Assembly: GCA_033064195.1 (NCBI GenBank)
Contig: JARBJD010000008.1
Span: 310,001-374,000 of the forward strand
From: Blattamonas nauphoetae
Taxonomy: Eukaryota > Preaxostyla > Oxymonadida
DNA length: 64,000 nucleotides
Direction: 5' to 3'
Shown here in pieces: positions 10,864 through 22,000 of the stretch. The position numbers were made by a program, and so were the translations under genes. Positions within the stretch are counted from its first letter, which is position 1, and each line of letters starts with the position of its first letter. Below the pieces are notes generated by a model, which did not search any database, was not told the DNA's origin, and was given only the letters and a program-made list of their open reading frames with translations.

Positions 10864-13800
10864 ATGCGTCTTCATGTCTTCGTTGCGATCCCCCTCATCG
10901 TTTCCTTGTTTCTTCTGACGTGTCCTGCTGAGGCAATCCCCGATGCAAGTTTATTGAGCCTGAAACCAATTCTCGAAGAATTGACTGAAGCACGAAACTC
11001 CAACATCGAGAGCAGAAACGAACCAATCCATCTCCATGGACAATACCATGTCTTGGAATATGTGATCAGATCACTGAACATCTCGATTATTGGGACTCAA
11101 TCATCATCGATCATTTCGAGTCGAACAGAAAACGAACAAGCTCTTTCGAACTCTAACCCATCATCGATGCTGATTGTTTCAAACAGCACAGTTGCACTGT
11201 CGTCACTTCGATTGATTTGCAATGGAGACCACACTTCTGTTGCGTCAATCTACCAATCATCGTTGTCGGTGTCAAACTGCAAAATTGGTGCCACTTCAAA
11301 CACGAGTCCTTTTTTATCGACGTGGACACCCACAGACAACTCGATACTGCTTGTAGTGGACACACAAGTGAATTGGAAGCAAGCGACATCTCTTCCGCTT
11401 TTTGGAACGATGCCAAGCAATCACAAGTCTCTGGCGACTGAATCGTCGGAAAACAGCGTTTTGGGAAGGGAGATAAATCAACCACGGGGTCTCCTGTCGA
11501 TTGTTGGGAGTGGACTCTCTTTTTCGAACACAGTGTTACCTCTCGCAACTGGCCCCCTTTTTGATTTTGGGTTCGACGCAAACAACACCCAGCAATCGCT
11601 TTTGGCAGCATCGGTTTGTCTGACAAGATCGGTGATGACGAACGTGACGAGTCGTCGTCGCTTGATTTCCGACACTGTCCGCTTCCCTCTGGTGTCTCAA
11701 CGAGTGATTTGTTCGTCGATATCGGAAAGCACGAACCATCTTTATGGAACAGGGTCGTTGGACCTGAATTTTGGGAGTTCTCTTTGTTGTCTGAACTCGT
11801 CGTTCTCCAAAAGCCAAACCGACCCCGTCCCAACAGAAGGCCCTCCCACCGTGTATCTCCAACACAGAACAACCCAATTCGACCACAAACTCTCTTCTCA
11901 ACTGGATTTGGACTGAAGCTGCAGGGTGAAGATGCGATTCTGGATTTCGAGACGATGAATGAGATTGATGAATTGATCGATGAGAGTACAGGGGACGCTC
12001 TCATCCTCGACCCTCCTCGCCTCTTCTTCACCACTCCGAGTCGTCCCGTGTTGAAGAGTGTTGGTGCGATCACATTTTCAGACTCGAAGCAAGACACGAT
12101 CACAATCAAGCTGCTTGGTGAGAACCTTTTCGCAAACCCGTACACTCTCACCGTTTCTGATGGATCGACCACATCCACCTTGACAGCTGAATTCGATGCT
12201 GATGGAGTGAACGGAGAGACGACAGCTGTTCTTTACTCGATGGATGGAAGCTCGAAAGTGGAACTGGGATTTGGGAAGACATACACAATCACTGGGTTCT
12301 CAAGTCCAGGCATCAATCAACCTAAACTCACTCCAAATCTGCAAATCACTGTTCCATCTGAACCCGCGCGTGTTGAAAGGGTCGTTTCAGCCGCACTGAA
12401 CGATGTTCAGAATGAGGTTGAAGTGACATTCCAAGCACGCGCCCTTCCACCGACAATCACTTCTGTGACCTTCACAGGGAAAGATGCTTCAGTCTTCATC
12501 TCCGCCAAACGCTTGTCAGACACGTCGTTCTCCGCTCGTTTCCACGTGACTGTGACAGCGTCAGCCACCTCGTTGTTTTTCGGTGAGACATATTCGATCG
12601 AATCAGCATCGAATGGTACATCATTCGTGCTGAACAGTGGTCTTTCTTTCAGAGTTCCTTTAAAGCCCCAGCTGATTGATATCAACACCACTTTCTCGAA
12701 CGACGTGAAAACAGGATTGGATCTCGTTCTCACAATTGATGGTTCGATCCGCACTTCGAAATACAAACTGACGATGAATGACAACATCGATGTGGAAGTG
12801 GAATGTTTATCGTCGACTCTCACTTGCAGAACAACAACACCGATCCGAATTGGTTGGGAGGTTGGAATACAATACGAGACTGAATACACACTCTCGACGA
12901 TGGAGGAAATCGGAGGGTTCTCTCATCGCGTGGATCTCGTCGAGAACACGTTCACGACAGAAGCGAAACCAACCCAGCCAGTGTTCCATGTGGACGAGTC
13001 AGGAGGTGTTAGTGACTTTTGTGGAGATGATGGAGACAGATGCAAGACGATCGACGAAGTGTGGCGAATAGTGAAAGGAATTGGCTTCGCTCGACCGACA
13101 CTCCTCATTTTGGACTCCACCACTCTGGACTCACCGATCATCGTCTCGGAAGGAATGCATGCAATGGTGACAAACGAAAGCTCGACAGAACCGAAACTGT
13201 ATGTCGCCTCATTTGATCTGAGCGAGGAACAGTTGGGGATGATTGTTGTGGAGTCAGCCTTTCTCGAGTTGAGGAACGTGGATGTGCACGTGCTGTCAGT
13301 CTCGCTGTCGTTTGTTCTGATTCATGGAACGAACTCGGAGCTGGTGTTTCGTGATGGACTGTTTGCTGGGCCAGCCAATGGAATGACGATGAACGAAGAT
13401 GCCGATGGAGTTTGCAGCTGGTCATCGGGCGCTCTCCAACTCATCAACTGCACAACAGAAATTACCAACACACGTTTGTTCCGCCTCTCTCAAGGAGCGA
13501 TCAACATGATGAATGGATCTCTCGAAATCCGATCATCGTCATTCGATTCTAACTCTGCCTCGTCCTCCTCGTTTCCATCATCCCGTCGCAACATCCACTG
13601 CTCTGATGATGGGAAGATCACGATTGGAAGTCTGAGTGCAGGCGATGGATTCCAGGGCTCGTCGTTGTGGGTGTCGATGGAGGACTGTGTGATGGACGGA
13701 GATGCAGCCCAACCAGACTCTCCGCTGTTCGTTCCTCAGCTAGACAGGGAACAGTCGATGACTGTGGTGAACACAGCCACTCAACAACACACAGTGAGCA

Positions 13801-15080
13801 TCCTTGGATCTCGACTGATTCCGTGTGGATTGTTCTTGGAAGTGTTTGAACACGAATCGGAAAGCAACGCGGAAGGTAAGTCAGTGGAATTCGATCTGAA
13901 TCACGCATCGTCTGAGTCTGAAGTGACACTCGTCATCGAAGCAGACGAGATCGCTGCATTGGATCAGAAACATGAACTTCGATGCCGACTGACGTTTGGG
14001 CAGAATCAGCGAACGACAGCCTGGTTCACCTTCTCCGCTGCGCACATCGACGATCCTGAATCACCCGAGCCCGAGCCAGAGAAACCGAAGTTCAGCCAAA
14101 CACCACACGAAAAGGCACTTTCGTGGGTGCTTCCACTTGTCATCAGTGTTGTGTTGCTTCTCATCATCCTCCTCGTCATCTTTCTCGTGTGGCGCCGAAA
14201 ACGTCAACCGAAACAGGAAGAAAAGGTGGAACTGATCGAACAGGAAAACGAGGAGGACGTGGTGAAAGTGGAAGATCTCGATTCCCGGATTGATGAAACA
14301 CGCAACATCGTTGCTGTAAATCAACACAAAGAAGAAACCACCAACAATTTTACCAAGTTTGGTATTCTGTCGACAGCACACGAAGAGGTTGTGGAAGTGC
14401 TTTGTCTGAGCGACATCGACCAGAAAGACATCGCGGAAACAAAATTCATTGCTTCAAAAGAGACACTCTACCACCGACTGCACGAAACGCAGAATCCGAA
14501 ACCGATTGAGCCGCAGAAGATCCAGAAGGCGCTCACGGAACAACTGCTGCGTGTGATGCAGAAAGTGCCGACAGCTCAAGTTTTGCAGAATCTGAACCCA
14601 CACTGGGTGATCTTGGGGGATGAATCCGAAGTGCATTTCAAATTGGTCAATGAGCAGACAAAGAATCAATCGCTTGGAGACAAACTACACAATCCAAATG
14701 GAGGTGATGCCCAGCGTTGGAATCCGCCCGAGGAAAGCGAGCAGAAAATCGGATCTCAACAGAACCGTCAAGTGAACACAGAAGCAGGTCTGGTTTTTCG
14801 GCTCGGCCTGCTGTTGTGGGAGATTGAGACTGGACAAGTGCCGTACCGTGAGCACGACGGCCTGAACGCACACCGTCAGATTGTGTTGGGAGTTGGTCTG
14901 AAGATGAATGGACTGGAGAACGAGGGACTGCGGGAGTTGATTGAAGATTGCATGCAGATTGAGGCGAAGAAGAGGCCGACGTTGCAGAAAGTGAACGATC
15001 GACTTGTGAAGTGCTTCTCTCCGTCTGGATCTGACCCAACACTTGGCCAACAAAACCACAAAGCAGAATCGAAGCAGTAA
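10864..15080 (+). CDS. Family A type I membrane protein with pseudokinase domain, divergent copy
   Basis: The start at 10864 gives a signal peptide (MRLHVFVAIPLIVSLFLL, then TCPAEA). A beta-helix-like ectodomain follows to about 11850 (CCLNSSFSKS). The reading frame then changes: the remainder, from about 11860 to the TAA at 15080, lies one frame off, with the crossover somewhere in 11616-11916. This could be a frameshift or a very small intron. The second part has several Ig-like repeats ending in xxTYTI/EYTLS motifs, a membrane span near 14120-14190 (WVLPLVISVVLLLIILLVIF) and a basic stop-transfer RRKRQ. The C-terminal kinase-like fold keeps LGLLLWEIETGQVPYREHD and RPTLQKVNDRL but lacks the glycine loop, HRD and DFG, and has PPEE where APE is expected. 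Likely a surface receptor or adhesin. Confidence 0.7.
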
Positions 15081-16177
15081 CTCGTCCGTCACACCACATC
15101 ATCACACTCATCTCATCTTTCCCGTCTGATTGTTCTTATCACCACATCCTCTCAATTTCATCTCGTCTTTCTTCTCTTGTCACACTTAGCCTTCTGTTGA
15201 CTCGTCATTCCTTTTTCTTTCCATCGTAACACAGTTCGTCACGAGACTCTTCTTCATTTACCAATTGTTGTCCACCAACCACTTCATTTATTCATCCAGG
15301 TGTGTGGTCCGCACTTCTCACCAGCAAATTCTCGATTGACGCAACAAGCGACACTTTTTCACTTCATCACGAGTCACTCTTCCTTCCTCGTGAAGCCTTC
15401 TTTCTGCCTTTTTTGTTCTCGCTTCAGTTGCAGTTGTGTTGGCAGCACTTCGGAGGTGAAGTGCTTCTTGCTGGACATCGGGGTCACCCATTCTTCATTG
15501 CTAGCACACTGCACTCACTTCGCGTCTCTCTTCTCATCTCGTCATTTCCAATTGAACACTTCTCATCATCTCAAATTAACCACGTGGGAGATTTTCTATG
15601 ATATGTCCAATTGGGACGAAACACCTCTCAAACATTGATTTTTAGAAAAATTGCATGAAAGAAAGATTTTAAGTGAGATGGAGGGAAATCATTTTCAGTC
15701 TTTCGTCCTAGAGCTTGTCTTTATTCTTTGACTATTGCATTCTTTGTACAAATGAATACCATTCATCTCATTACTGTGAATGAGTCGGTGATTATGACAA
15801 ACACAATCCAACAACTCATAAAAAGAGATATCGAGGAAACAGAAGGGAGAATGGCACTCCTGCGACTTTGAGTGCTTCCACATAACCTAGCGACCGAAAT
15901 CGAAACGCGAGCGGACTGTAGAGAGATTGAAGCGGTGCTTCGAATGAAGACGAGAAGCAATCGGAAAGGAACGATGTCAGAAATGAATGTGAACACGATG
16001 AGAGGACGAGAATGAACAATCAACTCCATCGCCAACAGCGAGCACGAACACGCTGTCCCAAACCAAAACATGAGCGAATGGATCCAAACAGAAATAGTGA
16101 AGTGAATGAAGATCAACGCAGCTGGTGTCACACCATGAACGAAGAGACGAACAGAACGAATTGGTGACAAAATGAAG
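15081..16177. other. 3' flank of the family A gene, no gene seen
   Basis: T/C-rich on the plus strand to about 15600, with short open stretches on both strands and no recognisable domain, start context or splice pairs. The right end is the 9-bp target duplication of the Mutator-like element at 16187. Confidence 0.4.
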
Positions 16178-17401
16178 ATTGAATGAGGGTAAGTATAGAG
16201 ACAGATCTGATTTTGTATACGCACAGATCTGTCCATCGGTATAGGCACAGATCTGCGGTATACACACAGATCTGTCAATATGTTCCTAATTGTTGACTAA
16301 ATTGAACATTTTTTCTCTGATTGATCTTCAAAACAAATTGTATGTCCCTCTACCCCCTTTAAAACAACAACTCTCGCAAATGTGTGACCAGCTGAACTGA
16401 TCAAGCCAGAATAAGTTTGAAACGAATCACGGGTGAGACAAGGTGAGGTGAGGGATGATAGCGATTGGATATGAGGAAGTAGAGGTGTCGTGGCTTGGTT
16501 GATGACGCGGTGTTGTGCAGGAAGCTGACAGAGGGAAAGATTCAGTGAAAGAGTGAAATGAAGAGGAGAAAGGGAAACTGGTTCGGGAGTCGGGCTGTAT
16601 CGCATCCATGAGAACATCATTCAGGTAGGGTGGAGCAAGAAGTGCTGTTGGTGACGTAACGATGATGAACACAGGATCCTCATTTCTGTCGTGTTGTGGT
16701 GACCAAAGAGAGATTTGGGTTGGCTCTGAATGGAATATTTCAGAATTGTGGGTGGGTTGCGATTGTGCATTCGAGAGTTGAACGAGGGATCGTGAATTCT
16801 GGAGACGGCTATTCCGCTGTGGGATCATCTTCGAAGGTATGTCCAGCAGGATAATAGATACTTCCTCTTCTCCTTCCTCCTCGTTACCCATTGTAGCCGC
16901 ATTTTCTTTCATAATTGCTTGATTTCCGTTCTTTCTCACTTCGACAAATCTTCGTCTTGAGTCCTTCGCTCGTTCTCAGCTATGATCGGTACTGATTCCT
17001 CCATCGGCCACAGAACCCGCTGATCGAATAAATAAGAGTTCTTCACCTGCTATCGCACCCCAAACAAGACACGGAGGGTTCAGTGTTGTCTGAACCGCTC
17101 TCAAACTCCACACTAAGTCCACTGATGCTCTCCGCACGGAAAGATAAAGTATGTTGTACGAGTGATCAACTATTCCACTTGGAAGGGGAGGATGTCAAGA
17201 CATCCGTGTGTTTTGATTCCCAACTTTTTGAAAGCAGGTATTGTGTCGATTTGAGTGTAATATTCTGGGATGAGTGCGGTTTATTTGACACTATCTGCGA
17301 AAGGTGCAATATTTCCGATTCCTGCCACCTGATCTGCGAATGGGAGAATAGCTTCAGATGAGATTCCTGTATCTGGTTTTTGTCCATTGATGCGTTCGTT
17401 T

Positions 17402-18028
17402 TCACAGGACTAGGCGTTGGTCCACTTTGAAAAACATGAGTTGGGGTGGCCTGTGGGGACGATTTGGTTGAGCGGATCCGAACCATCGGAGGGGAAATGG
17501 GTTGGATGGAAGTGTGTTGGAGTTGATGGTAAGGAAGTTCATTGACTCCACAAGGTCCTCATACATCTCAAAAAATGACGATAGTTCGCTTGTGGATGAA
17601 CTAGTGCTTTGAAAGTGGGAGGAAAATTGGCTTTCGAGATCATGTGGTGGAGAACTCAGATCGTCTCTATCGCTCGACATATTTCCTCCATCTTCCAATC
17701 TCGAAAGTACGAGGTCATCATCAAGCCTGATGAACGCCCACGATTGCGTCGGATGTCTTTTCGTTCTGTCCAGTTTCTTGTTTTGGTGTGATGAGAAAAC
17801 GACACGCTTCAATTTTGCATCCCTCATTGGTTGATCCAAAGTGCCAAGTGAGAGTGTATGACTTGTTTTTTGGCCAAACGGGAATGTACCGATGATACTT
17901 TTGTGTAATTTGGCGGGATCGGATTTTGCATTTTGAGTCTGGCACATATCTAAAAACAGATGAGAGTGGACACTCTCAAAGAATGTTCCGGCCTCGTCCC
18001 ACATCCTTCTGGGCTTGACGGAGGGCAT
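17402..18028 (-). CDS. Hypothetical protein carried inside the Mutator-like element
   Basis: About 208 codons from ATG at 18028 to a stop at 17402. The sequence begins MPSVKPRRMWDEAGTFFES, has a Ser/Thr-rich middle (SSHFQSTSSSTSELSSFFEM) and ends in a Pro-rich tail. No domain recognised. It lies entirely within the element's TIRs and uses ordinary-looking codons, so I infer a captured fragment of a host gene. No intact relative is present in this window. Confidence 0.4.
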   Translation of the reverse strand: MPSVKPRRMWDEAGTFFESVHSHLFLDMCQTQNAKSDPAKLHKSIIGTFPFGQKTSHTLSLGTLDQPMRDAKLKRVVFSSHQNKKLDRTKRHPTQSWAFIRLDDDLVLSRLEDGGNMSSDRDDLSSPPHDLESQFSSHFQSTSSSTSELSSFFEMYEDLVESMNFLTINSNTLPSNPFPLRWFGSAQPNRPHRPPQLMFFKVDQRLVL

Positions 18029-18266
18029 CACGGTAAGTTGTACCGAATGGTGTCCAGTGAAGCAGTCACCAAACTGTCATGGTGCAATATGCTGAAGATG
18101 GAGAAAGAGATGAAATAATGATTGTGAAATGTGAGACAGACTATATTGAAACGTTCTTCACGCGAATGTGATTCAACTGTTCAGAAATCAGTTCAACCCT
18201 TCGAACAGCAGGTTAAACGAACTTTGCCAACATTCCATTGTATCACTAGATATGTCATTGATCACT

Positions 18267-18452
18267 TCATATTCGACGGAGAATCCGTGAGAATACGTCT
18301 TTCGGAACGATCAGAAAGACTTGTGTTTTTTCGACTCCGGATCGAAGGTATGGTGAGTCTATTGTTTCGGTATAGAATCCGGCCTTTACCAGGGCTGTTT
18401 GGAGACTATTCAAATGCTGCATCCAGTCTTGGATATGAAGTTTATCTGTCAT
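18267..18452 (-). other. Second gene-like fragment in the Mutator-like element
   Basis: A minus-strand open stretch of 61 codons reads MTDKLHIQDWMQHLNSLQTA, then AGFYTETIDSPYLRSGVEKT and QVFLIVPKD. This faintly recalls the N-terminal dimerisation segment of anoctamin-type membrane proteins (a Tyr-x-(S/R)-x-x-x-x-K-x-FLLI pattern), but the match is weak and rests on memory. Upstream sequence has a plausible acceptor (TTTTAATCGCAG), so it may be one exon of a captured gene. Confidence 0.25.
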
Positions 18453-19070
18453 GGGAGAGGGAGCTGCGATTAAAACAATTCCGTCAATTCAAGGTCGAAG
18501 GCAGATTGAGGATGAGTTTGATGAGACATGTGAGTTGACAGTTTGGATTCGAAAGGTTGTATATATCGATATTTCGAGAGATGGAGAGAAACCTAGGCTT
18601 GACGGGTTGATCACTTCCATCGTTCACACAAAGACAGAATGTTGGTTTAAAGGAGGGAGATGGACATTAACTATGTTTTGAAGCTAGATAAGATAAAAAA
18701 TGAGTGATATAGTCGAAAATTATGAACATTTTGACAGATCTGTGTGTATACTGCAGATCTGTGCGTATACCAAATTTAGATCTGTGTGTATACAAAATCA
18801 GATCTGTCTCTATACATACCCATTGAATGAGGTGGAGTGGATGAAGTGTCTGTCGACAAAGGTAGGACTCAAGAGTCGAGAATGAATGCTGAAGAGAGAT
18901 ACTGGCAGTGACAGTCAAGGGTGACATGAAACTGCGCAGATCGGGTTTGTGGGGACGTGTGTGTGAAGGTCGGTAGTGAAAAAAGAATGAGCAGGATGCT
19001 CTGTTGGGAATTGTCTTGTCAAGGATCCAGTCGGATTGGAAGTGGTGAATCTTCATTGTTTTATTTCCTT

Positions 19071-22000
19071 TCAAAAGGCTTTCTGAGTGTCTTCGGGTTG
19101 TGAAGAGATAAACTCTCCAATTTCAGAAAGTGTTGGTCGGTGTTTCGGATCAACAGAAAGACAGCGGTGGATCAGCGACACAAACTCCTCGTTCTTCAGA
19201 GTGTCCATTTTTGGTCCAATTCCTGTTCCCGATTGTCGCTGAGCATTCACTGCATCCAGTTCCCCAAACGGAACTTGGCCAGTCTCAATTTCCCACAACA
19301 CAAGGCCAAGACTAAAAACTGACGCTTTGTGTCCATCCACCGATTCCACTCCATTTCCTCCTTCTGCTGCCACAACTTCAGGTGCTCGCCATCGCATCCC
19401 ATCCATTCCTGTCTTGTCCGTTGGTGCTTCTTGTGTCATTTCAGCGAGCTGGTTCGTGTTTCTTTCAAAGGTCGGGAGTGGATGCGGAGTAAGCATTCGT
19501 GCTCGTGTTGCTTCCTGGTCGGCTTCTGACGCATTCATCTGCAGCTTCAGTCGAACATTTCCAGCTGTGTCAATCAGAATCCAGTGAGACGAAAGACGAG
19601 TTATAACATCACTCCATCCTCGAGTTGTCACAACATGTCTCAATCCATTCACAATCTGAATCTCGATTCCTCGTTTCCCAATTTCTCTGTGTTCCTTGTG
19701 CAAGACCGAATACAAAGTCTGATCCATTCGAGCTGTCGACAGCTCAAAGTCTCCACTGCACGCCATTACTTCCCCAAATTGCGATTCATTCAGTTGAAAC
19801 GTTTTCTTGTTCTCAGGTCTGTTCTCTTTTGGAGAATTTGACGTTTGTTGACCATTCTCATCCGTCAGAATCACTCCATTCGAACAATCCACTCCGAACT
19901 CCTCCACTTTCTCAACTTCAATCGGCTCCTGCACTTCCAACTCTTTCTGAGCTGGTTCAGCGTTCTTCTTCTGTCGTCGGCGGACGAGAACGACAATGAA
20001 GATGGCGAGGAGAAGGGCAATCAGCACGCATCCAACCAGCGGAATCAGCCAGCTCAGCAGTTTCTTCGTTTCTGGTGACAGCGCTTTCTTTGGATCTTCC
20101 GGGTCTGTCGGATCCTCAGGCTCGGGTTCTTCTGGTTCTGGTTCAGTCGGATCTTCTGGAATAACATACGATGATTTGGGAATGTGGAAGGTGATTGCGT
20201 CGTTCATGAACACAAATGGTGAGTCAGTGTTGGGTGTTGGAACTATCGACTTGATTGTGTACGTCGTGTCTTGCGTCAGCAGACGATCGTCCCCAACGAC
20301 GACGAACTTCGGACTTTCTCCAGCCAGAGCTTCGGTCAAGATTGACACAGTGATCGTCACATTCTTCTCTCCTTCCAAAACAACAATGTCGAACGACCCT
20401 TTCACTTTCTCGTCGAAGCTGAGGAGAACATGGGCATATTTCGTATCATCTGAGATGAGGTTGGCAGTGGCAGAGATGAAAAATGGTGGCTTTGGTGTAG
20501 TGAATGTGAGCAAGTCGGGAGTCGCAGCGAGGTTGAAGACCCACACAGCGACAGGCACTTCGAAGTCGTTCGTCATCCGAGAAGAAGACGAGTCAGGAAC
20601 TATTCCTACAATCTGTGTGATCGTGTAGCTTGTGTTGTATTCAAGACTCGATTCTGACCCAGACACCAAAGTCCCTGTTCCATCCGAGAACAACATTCTC
20701 AATCGTGTTGTTGTTCCATTCTTATTCTGTACGATCACTTCAAATTCCTGCGATGTCACCGGCGTACTTCCCTTCATCTCCAACTCAATCTTTCCTGTCT
20801 TGTCATTCACTCGTGCTATCGGTTTAGCTGTCAGAAGTGGGCCAAAAGGAACGAAGTCCACATCCAAATAACGTTCATGGGGGAACACAAAAAACTCTCC
20901 AGACGTATCAAGTTTTCCTCTCTTGATCATTCCGATTGAGTCAGAACTGACTGTGGTGAAACAACCCTCAAATTGTGGAGTGGTTGAAGCAGAGAAATTG
21001 GATGAGATGATGGCGACATCAACGAACTTGTCTGCCTTCCCGACGAACAGCATGGACTCCGTGAAGAAAGTTGTGTCATCACCAATCGAATTCCCATCAA
21101 AGAATACATGTGAGAACGACAGATGCACAAAATCACCATGATAATCGTCGACGAAGATGGCACCAGTCGTTCCGGAATAGCAGTCCTTCACGAGAGTGTC
21201 TGAGATGTTGACTTTTTCCAGATCCACACATCCAATTGCGCCTCCCGCTTGTGCGGACTTGCATTCGATGAAGTGACTTCCCTCCACTGTCAACACTGAT
21301 GGTCCATTCACATAGATCCCGCTGCCAATTGCGCCATGATAATTGGGGAGAGTCTCGCAGTGTTCAAACATCGTATTCATAACTGAGACATCAACCATTT
21401 CAGCAGCAGATACACCAGCCCCAGATCCAGCCGTGACACAGTCTTTGAAGGCGCAATCAACCAACTTCAACTGCATCACTGATGTGGCATAATAATTGGA
21501 TGTAAAGAGAAATAGCCCAGCTCCATATGAACCATTTTCAGTTGTCGAACAGTTCTCGAATCTGCACGAAGTGATGACAGAATCATCGTTCACACGCAAC
21601 CATACTGCTCCACCTGAGTTCGCTGCCGAGCAGGATGTGAAGTTGGATGAGTCGATTGTGTAATGGGACGGTGTTGTGAGAGCCGCGTTGCTGACGAACA
21701 CAGCACCACCGTCTCCAGCCGGGACAGGATAAGTAATGTTGTCGAAGGAGCAGGAGAGGATGGAGATGGTGCCTGGGTATTCGAGAAAAGAGAGTGGGCG
21801 GTCGGATGGTTGATAGTTGTCTCCAGTGAAGCAGCAGTGAGAGAAGATGGCGGAGGATGAAGTGGTTCCACTCGTGTTGGTGAAGGAATACAGTTTGGTG
21901 TCTTGGAACTTTTCAGGGGTTGAGTCAACAGGGTTTGTGGCTGTAGCTTCTGATGGTTCTTCGTTGGAGTCGGTGTTGGGGGAGGAGAGGAGGGAAGAGA

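Larger units (their letters stand above)
16187..18821. mobile_element. Mutator-like Pack-type element (2635 bp) with 9-bp TSD
   Basis: The 9-bp duplication ATTGAATGA is at 16178-16186 and 18822-18830. The inverted ends start GGGTA(A/T)GTATAGAGACAG and extend about 95 bp, each arm containing three to four tandem copies of a CAGATCTGTGNGTATAC word. The interior has no transposase but holds gene-like minus-strand cargo (17402-18031 and 18267-18452). The structure matches non-autonomous MULEs that carry host sequence. Confidence 0.85.
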
